64,000 bases of DNA from Kocuria flava. Its GTDB lineage: Bacteria; Actinomycetota; Actinomycetes; Actinomycetales; Micrococcaceae. The stretch lies in NCBI RefSeq assembly GCF_001482365.1, contig NZ_CP013254.1, forward strand, positions 2,418,001 through 2,482,000, written 5' to 3'. Made by a program: the position numbers and the translations under genes. Positions 59,193-64,000 of this stretch are shown piece by piece (position 1 is the first letter of the stretch; each line of letters starts with the position of its first letter). The notes under the pieces were generated by a model that made no database searches, had not been told where the DNA came from, and saw nothing but the letters and a program-made list of their open reading frames with translations.

Positions 59193-61847
59193 CTACCCGT
59201 CCGCGGGCACGGCACGCAGGCGGGGGCCCTCCCGCAGGATCCACACGGGCCCGTGCCGGTCGGTGCGCACCACGGGCACGCCGAGGCGCTCGAGGTGGCC
59301 GAGCACGGCGGGGTGCGGGTGGCCGTAAGGATTGTCCGCCCCCACGGAGGCCACGGCCAGGCGCGGGCGGGCGGCGTCGATGATCGCGGTGCCCCCGTTG
59401 CGGGCCCCGTGGTGGGAGAGCTTCAGGACGTCGACGTCGACGGCCTCCGGGCCGCGGCGCAGCAGGGCGCGGGCGCCCTCCTCCTGCAGGTCCCCGGCGA
59501 GCAGCCACGAGGAGCCGGTGCCGCCGGGGCCGGTGAGCTCGGCGCGCAGGACGAGGGAGGCGTTGTTCTCCTGGGCGGAGTCGGGCGCCGTCCCGGCCCC
59601 GGGGCGCCGCGGCGGGTCGGGGGCGAGGACGGTCAGGCGCAGCGGGCCCAGGTCCCGGACCGTGCCGGGGGCGGGGGTGGCCGCCGGCACCCCGGGCAGG
59701 GCCGCGGCGAGCTCCCGCGGTGGGGCGGCGGCCGCGGTGGAGTACCACACGGCGGCCACCGCGGGCCCCCGGGCCAGGGCGGGCAGCCCGCCGGTGTGGT
59801 CGGCGTGGGCGTGGCTGAGGACCACGAGGTCGAGGCGGTCGATCCCCGCCCGGCGCAGGCAGCGCTCCAGCGCCCGCGGGTCGGGGCCGGTGTCGACGAG
59901 CACGGCCCGGGCCGGGCCGGTGCGCAGCAGCAGGGCGTCGCCCTGCCCGACGTCGCACACCAGCGCCTCCCACGCGGGCGGGGGGCGCCGCTCGAGGTGG
60001 GCCGCGCGCAGGGCGGCCGCGGCGACCAGGGCCACGAGCAGCGCGGCCGCGGCGGCGCGCCGGCGGCGGGTGCGGTCCCGGGCCCGCCAGTGCTCCTCGG
60101 GGTGGGACGGCGGGGCCGGTCCCCCGCGCAGCCGCCCGGCGGTCGGGCGCGGGCGGCGCCTGCGGAGGTCCAGGGCGTGCACCGCGAGCAGCACCGCCGC
60201 GCTGAGCCCGGCCATCAGCACGGCCCCGCCCGCCCCGGTGGGCCACGGCGCGAGGGCGCCCGGGGCGGCGGCGAGGCCGCGGGCGGTGCCGGCGACGAGG
60301 CGGGCGGCGAGCCCGCCGGCGGTCAGGGGCACGAGCGCCGCGGTCTCCCCCGCCCCGTCCGGCAGGGCCAGCAGCGCCAGCCCGAGCAGCCCGCAGACGG
60401 TGACCAGGGGGACCACCGGGGCGCTCAGGACGTTGGCCGGCAGGGCGTAGACCGGCACGGCCGGCTGCAGGAGCACGAGCACGGGCGCGCACCACAGCTG
60501 CGCGACGGCCGGGACGGCCACGGCGGTGCCGAGCAGCTCCGGCACCCGTGTCCCGAGCAGGCGCGTCAGCGGGCGGGCGGAGACCACGATCCCCGCGGTC
60601 GCGAGCACGGAGAGCACGAACCCGTACTCGGCGGCGAGTCCCGGGCGCACCACGAGCAGGACGGTCACGGCCGCGCCGAGGGTGGCCAGCGACACGGCCG
60701 GGCGGCCGGTGAGCAGCGCCAGGGCGGCCAGCCCGCCCATGGTGGCCGCCCGCAGGACGGAGGGGTCGGGGCCCACGAGGACGGCGAAGCAGCCCACCGC
60801 GCCCAGCCCGGCCAGCAGGCAGGTCCGGCGCCCGGCGCCCAGGGCCAGCGCGGCCCGGCCGGCGAGGACGGCCACGAGGGCGCAGTTGGCCCCGGAGACG
60901 GCGGTGAGGTGGGTCAGGCCGGTGTCGCGCATCGCCTGCTCGAGGGCGGGGTCGAGCCCGGCGCGCTCGCCGAAGGTCATGCCCGGCAGCAGCCCGGCGG
61001 CGTCGGGACCCAGCCGGTCGGTGCGTTCGGTGAAGCGGGCGCGCAGCCGCTCGCGCGCTCCGGGCTCCGGGCCGGGCACCACGGTCGGGGCCGCCGCGGC
61101 GCGCAGCACCGGGGCGGTGCCCGCGGTCCCGGGGCGGGCGGCCAGCACCGCCGTGAGCCGCTGCCCGGGCCGCAGGTCCGCCCAGGCGGGGCCCTGCGCG
61201 AAGACGGTCGCGGTCGTGCCGGCACGGGCCCGGCGGGCGTCGTGGACGACCTCCTCGAGGGCGAGCTCGACGACGACCCCGCTGCGCTCCTCCCCCGCGT
61301 CCCACGGGGCGCGCCCGGCCGGCTCCCCGGCGGACGGGGCGGCGCCCGGACCGGCCGGCGCGGTGCCCGGCGCCGCCGGCGCGGCGGACCACGGCCGCGG
61401 GGCCTCGAGCACCCGGGCGGTCACGGCCAGCGTCCCGCCCTCCGCCAGGGCGTCCCCGAGGGGCCCGCCGATGGTGGCCCGGCCGTCGGCGACGGCGCCG
61501 AGCAGCACCGCCGCGGCCGCGAGCGCGGCCAGGGCCAGCGCGGACCAGGCGGGCCCCGTCCGGGTGCCGGGGCGGGGGGTGCCCCGCAGCCGGGCGAGGG
61601 CGCGGGCGGCCAGGGGCGGTGCGGCCGCGGAGACGGCGGCGAGCAGGGCGAGGCAGGCGGCGGCGCCGGCGGCCGCGGGGAGCGGTCCGGGCCCGGTCGT
61701 GGCGAGCAGGGCGGTGACCCAGGCGGTGAGGGCCGCGGGCAGCAGGCGCAGGTCCCAGGTGCGGCCCGGGGCGCGGGCGTCGCGGTGCTCCTGGTGCTCG
61801 AGCGCGCGGGCCCACCGGCGGGCCCACCGGCGGGCCGGAGGGCTCAC
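59193..61847 (-). CDS. comEC: DNA uptake channel ComEC/Rec2
   Basis: 884 residues. Polytopic N-terminal half with the Competence domain (LLPGMTFGERAGLDPALEQAMRDTGLTHLTAVSGANCALVAVLAGR), then more membrane helices. The C-terminal metallo-beta-lactamase-like domain carries SHAHADHTGG, which in ComEC may degrade the non-transported strand. GTG 61847 overlaps the comEA stop by 4 nt. It is followed toward holA, the conserved comEA-comEC-holA cluster, interrupted here only by the opposite-strand channel gene. Confidence 0.93.
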   Translation of the reverse strand: MSPPARRWARRWARALEHQEHRDARAPGRTWDLRLLPAALTAWVTALLATTGPGPLPAAAGAAACLALLAAVSAAAPPLAARALARLRGTPRPGTRTGPAWSALALAALAAAAVLLGAVADGRATIGGPLGDALAEGGTLAVTARVLEAPRPWSAAPAAPGTAPAGPGAAPSAGEPAGRAPWDAGEERSGVVVELALEEVVHDARRARAGTTATVFAQGPAWADLRPGQRLTAVLAARPGTAGTAPVLRAAAAPTVVPGPEPGARERLRARFTERTDRLGPDAAGLLPGMTFGERAGLDPALEQAMRDTGLTHLTAVSGANCALVAVLAGRAALALGAGRRTCLLAGLGAVGCFAVLVGPDPSVLRAATMGGLAALALLTGRPAVSLATLGAAVTVLLVVRPGLAAEYGFVLSVLATAGIVVSARPLTRLLGTRVPELLGTAVAVPAVAQLWCAPVLVLLQPAVPVYALPANVLSAPVVPLVTVCGLLGLALLALPDGAGETAALVPLTAGGLAARLVAGTARGLAAAPGALAPWPTGAGGAVLMAGLSAAVLLAVHALDLRRRRPRPTAGRLRGGPAPPSHPEEHWRARDRTRRRRAAAAALLVALVAAAALRAAHLERRPPPAWEALVCDVGQGDALLLRTGPARAVLVDTGPDPRALERCLRRAGIDRLDLVVLSHAHADHTGGLPALARGPAVAAVWYSTAAAAPPRELAAALPGVPAATPAPGTVRDLGPLRLTVLAPDPPRRPGAGTAPDSAQENNASLVLRAELTGPGGTGSSWLLAGDLQEEGARALLRRGPEAVDVDVLKLSHHGARNGGTAIIDAARPRLAVASVGADNPYGHPHPAVLGHLERLGVPVVRTDRHGPVWILREGPRLRAVPADG

Positions 61848-62644
61848 ACGGTCACCAGCGGGGTGAGGGCGGCCATGAGGGCGGGGCCGATGCCCTCGAC
61901 GGCATCGAGGTCGGCGACGGCGCCGAAGCCGCCGTGCGCGTCGCGGAAGGCGATGATGCGCTCGGCCAGGACGGGCCCGACCCGCGGCAGCTGCTCGAGC
62001 TCGGCGGCCGTGGCGGTGTTGAGGTCCAGGGGCGCGTCCGCGGTGTCCTTCCCCGCGCCGGCGGGTGCGGCCGGGCCGGGGGCACCGGGGGCCGGGGCGG
62101 ACGGGTCACCGGGACCGGGCACGAGCACCTGCTGGCCGTCGGCGACGGGGGCGGCGAGGTTGATCCCGGCGGTGCTCGCCTGCGCGGTGAGCCCGCCGGC
62201 GGACTCGACGGCGTCCACGACGCGCGCCCCGGGGGCCAGGCGCACCACCCCGGGGCGGTGGACCTGCCCGGTCACGTGCACGAGCAGGGCCCCGTTCCCG
62301 GTCGTGGGCCCGGGGGACGGGGCGGACGGGCCCGGAGCGGGGTCGGGGGCGCTGCCCCGCGACGGCGGCGGGGACGCCGGGCCGGTCGCGGGTGCGGTGA
62401 CGGGTGCGGCCGGCAGCTCCGCCAGCACGTCCCCGTCCTCCGGTGCGGAGGGGCCGAACACGGTCCAGGCCAGGGCGGCGAGCCCGCCGGCGGCCAGCAG
62501 CAGCAGGGAGCGGGGCACCCGGGTCCGGGCGGCGGTCTCCCAGCGGTGGGCGGGCCCGGGCGGGGCCTGGGGCGGGTCGTCGGCCGGGTGCTCGGCCGGC
62601 TCCCCGGGCGGGTCCCCCGGGGCCGAGGAGGAGGGTGTGCGCAT
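61844..62644 (-). CDS. comEA: competence protein ComEA (SLBB + helix-hairpin-helix)
   Basis: 266 residues. Pro/Glu-rich N-terminus, one membrane anchor (about 44-63), a Pro/Gly-rich spacer, an SLBB domain (LLVHVTGQVHRPGVVRLAPGARVVDAV...), a second Pro/Ala spacer, and a C-terminal HhH DNA-binding domain (LDLNTATAAELEQLPRVGPVLAERIIAFRD...). It binds external double-stranded DNA and hands it to ComEC. ATG 62644 is preferred over an in-frame start 10 codons upstream because GGTGGAG precedes it. Confidence 0.92.
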   Translation of the reverse strand: MRTPSSSAPGDPPGEPAEHPADDPPQAPPGPAHRWETAARTRVPRSLLLLAAGGLAALAWTVFGPSAPEDGDVLAELPAAPVTAPATGPASPPPSRGSAPDPAPGPSAPSPGPTTGNGALLVHVTGQVHRPGVVRLAPGARVVDAVESAGGLTAQASTAGINLAAPVADGQQVLVPGPGDPSAPAPGAPGPAAPAGAGKDTADAPLDLNTATAAELEQLPRVGPVLAERIIAFRDAHGGFGAVADLDAVEGIGPALMAALTPLVTV

Positions 62645-62685
62645 GGGCCCACTCCACCGTCCCCGGGACGGCACCGGCAGGTGCG

Positions 62686-62716
62686 GGCCCCGCCCTGGGG
62701 ACGGGCGGGCGGGGCC
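62686..62716 (-). terminator. putative terminator after degV
   Basis: 10-bp stem GGCCCCGCCC (62686-62695) / GGGCGGGGCC (62707-62716) with 11-nt loop, about 50 nt past the degV stop on the minus strand and before comEA. Confidence 0.5.
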
Positions 62717-62768
62717 GGACCCCGTGGGGAGCGGCGGTGCCGGGGGTCCCCCGGCCGGGCGGGAGGGC

Positions 62769-63713
62769 TCAGTCCCCGCCCGGTGCGGTCCCCGGGGGCA
62801 CCGGGTGCAGCACGGGGCGGGCGGAGGGGCCCTCGACCACGGCGGCGCGCGCGCCCAGGCCCACGTGCGCGGCGAGCACCGGCGGCAGCGGGCACACGAG
62901 CAGCCGCGCGTCCGGGCGGTGGGCCTCCACGAGCTGCTCGCCCAGTTCGCGGGCGCCGTCCTCGTCGCCCAGGTGGTGGAGCACCAGCACGGGGTCCTCG
63001 TGCTCGGCGGTGGCCAGGGCCTCCCCGACCAGGGCCGCGAACCGGGCGCGGGCCCGCGCGGCGGTGCGCGGCTTCTCCACCGCCACCAGCCGCCCCCCGT
63101 CGATCGACAGCAGCGGCCGGATCGGGAGCACCTGACTGAGCACGGCCGCCGAGGGCGCCAGCCGCCCTCCCCGGCGCAGGGGCTCCAGGGAGGGCACCCA
63201 CAGCAGCAGGGTGTTGTCGCGGCTGCCCTCCCGGGCGGCCGCGGCGACGTCCTCCAGCCCCGCCCCGGCGCCGGCGGCGGTCCAGGCCCGCTGCACCCCG
63301 AAGCCCTGGGCCATCGCGGCGGTGCGGGAGTCCACGACCGTCACGGGCACGTCCACGGCCCGGCGGCCGATCCGGGCGGAGCCGGTGGTCCCGGACAGCT
63401 CCGCCGACAGGTGCACGGAGACGATGCCCTCGTAGCCGGCGGCCTCCAGGCGCCGGTAGACCCGCCGGAACTGCCCCGGGGACGGCCGCGAGGTCGTCAC
63501 GGGCCGGCCCTCCGCGAGCGCCAGCAGCAGCGCGCGCGGCACCTCGTCGTCGCCGGCCCCGGGGGCGCGCTCCGGGGCGGGGAAGATCTGCCCGTCGATC
63601 ATCACGGGCATCCCGACCACGGCCAGCCCGCCGGTGCCGGCGGCGGCGGCCGCCCAGGCCGGGGGCAGGGCGGCGGCGTCGTCGGTGACGACCGCGATCC
63701 GGCGCGCGCTCAC
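62769..63713 (-). CDS. DegV family fatty-acid-binding protein
   Basis: 314 residues, DegV fold. The N-terminus RIAVVTDDAAALPPAW, the segment TSRPSPGQFRRVYRRLEAAGYEGIVSVHLSAELSGTTGSA and the ligand-binding basic residues match the family. DegV (FakB-like) proteins present fatty acids to the kinase FakA for phosphorylation; no fakA is adjacent. GTG 63713 lies 10 nt after the leuS stop, so it is probably cotranscribed with leuS, a common actinobacterial arrangement. Confidence 0.9.
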   Translation of the reverse strand: MSARRIAVVTDDAAALPPAWAAAAAGTGGLAVVGMPVMIDGQIFPAPERAPGAGDDEVPRALLLALAEGRPVTTSRPSPGQFRRVYRRLEAAGYEGIVSVHLSAELSGTTGSARIGRRAVDVPVTVVDSRTAAMAQGFGVQRAWTAAGAGAGLEDVAAAAREGSRDNTLLLWVPSLEPLRRGGRLAPSAAVLSQVLPIRPLLSIDGGRLVAVEKPRTAARARARFAALVGEALATAEHEDPVLVLHHLGDEDGARELGEQLVEAHRPDARLLVCPLPPVLAAHVGLGARAAVVEGPSARPVLHPVPPGTAPGGD

Positions 63714-63723
63714 GGGGCCGGGC

Positions 63724-64000
63724 TCAGACGACGATGTTGACGAGCTTGGGGGCGCGCACGATCACCTTGCGGATCTCGGCGCCGTCCAGCTGCCGGCGCA
63801 CGGCCTCGGAGGCCAGGGCCAGCTCGCGCAGCTCGTCCTCGCCGATGCCGGCCGGGACCTCGAGCCGGTCGCGGACCTTGCCGCGGACCTGGACCACGGC
63901 GGTGACGGTGTCCTCGACGAGCAGGGCGGGGTCGACCTGCGGCCAGCCGGCGACGACGACGGAGCCCTCGTGGCCCAGGGCGTGCCACATGTCCTCGGCG
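63724..64000 (-). CDS. leuS: leucyl-tRNA synthetase, C-terminal end (5' part outside window)
   Basis: The last about 92 residues of a class-I synthetase. The C-terminal LeuRS domain is recognisable from WPQVDPALLVEDTVTAVVQVRGKVRDRLEVP and AEIRKVIVRAPKLVNIVV, which end bacterial LeuS proteins. The catalytic and editing domains lie outside the window. Stop TGA at 63726-63724, followed after 10 nt by degV. Confidence 0.93.
   Translation of the reverse strand, partial: AEDMWHALGHEGSVVVAGWPQVDPALLVEDTVTAVVQVRGKVRDRLEVPAGIGEDELRELALASEAVRRQLDGAEIRKVIVRAPKLVNIVV

Noticed and set aside
57369..63740. Plus-strand open frame of over 2000 codons opposite holA, comEC, comEA and degV
   Set aside because: It is an antisense shadow caused by very high GC in third positions. 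The minus strand carries clear family motifs, RBSs and overlapping starts; the plus frame has low-complexity Gly/Arg/Ala sequence and no recognisable domain.

Overview
The window is chromosomal DNA of a very high-GC Gram-positive bacterium. Gene content and order point to an actinobacterium of the Micrococcaceae, most like Kocuria or its relatives. Evidence: pafC-tatA-tatC-helY order, an actinobacterial di-haem QcrC with a split ctaE-qcrCAB / ctaCDF aa3 branch, RbpA next to a polyprenol-phosphate-mannose synthase, DUF3043/DUF3054/DUF3097 proteins, many GTG starts and many apparently leaderless genes. The genus is an inference; no rRNA or tRNA gene was seen.

Layout. 1-7.7 kb: end of pafC, a small membrane protein, tatA, tatC, the Ski2-like helicase helY, an amidohydrolase and ppm. 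7.8-12.4 kb: rbpA, an SPFH/NfeD membrane pair, a small unknown gene and an exported lipoprotein with an alanine-racemase fold. Two sites here fit the SigR/SigH thiol-stress promoter pattern. 12.96-16.1 kb: a compact three-gene tyrosine-recombinase module (integrase, XRE regulator, zinc-ribbon degenerate recombinase) bounded by short inverted sequences. 16.4-22.9 kb: DUF3054, an AsnC-type ligand-binding protein, trpD, then ctaE-qcrC-qcrA-qcrB. 23.39-26.04 kb: a complete IS21-family element with TG...CA ends, multiple terminal repeats and a 5-bp target duplication (GTGAC). 26.2-32.4 kb: MFS efflux pump and its TetR regulator, ctaF-ctaD-ctaC, and an A-type Fe-S carrier. 32.5-40.4 kb: M20 dipeptidase, DUF3043, pyrD, an alpha/beta hydrolase, uppS, recO and leuA with a ribosome-mediated attenuator (leader peptide with three adjacent Leu codons). 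40.4-47.5 kb: LytR-CpsA-Psr protein, era, CBS/CorC-like protein, ybeY, phoH (one operon-like run) and a GerMN lipoprotein. 47.5-56.7 kb: rsmE-dnaJ-hrcA behind a CIRCE operator, DUF3097, DUF4870, hemW-lepA, a small unknown and a PemK/MazF-like protein. 57-64 kb: rpsT, holA, a potassium-channel-like protein, comEC-comEA, degV and the 3' end of leuS.

How it fits together. Most of the window is conserved core genome. Its largest theme is aerobic respiration: the bc1 complex and cytochrome aa3 oxidase subunits lie in two clusters separated by the IS21 insertion and the efflux operon. Translation/ribosome functions (era, ybeY, lepA, rsmE, rpsT, leuS), protein export (Tat), heat-shock control (HrcA/CIRCE/DnaJ) and DNA uptake (ComEA/ComEC plus HolA) make up the rest. 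The accessory pieces are the recombinase trio and the IS21 element. Perfect long hairpins separate most convergent or ending transcription units, so operon ends are unusually easy to place.
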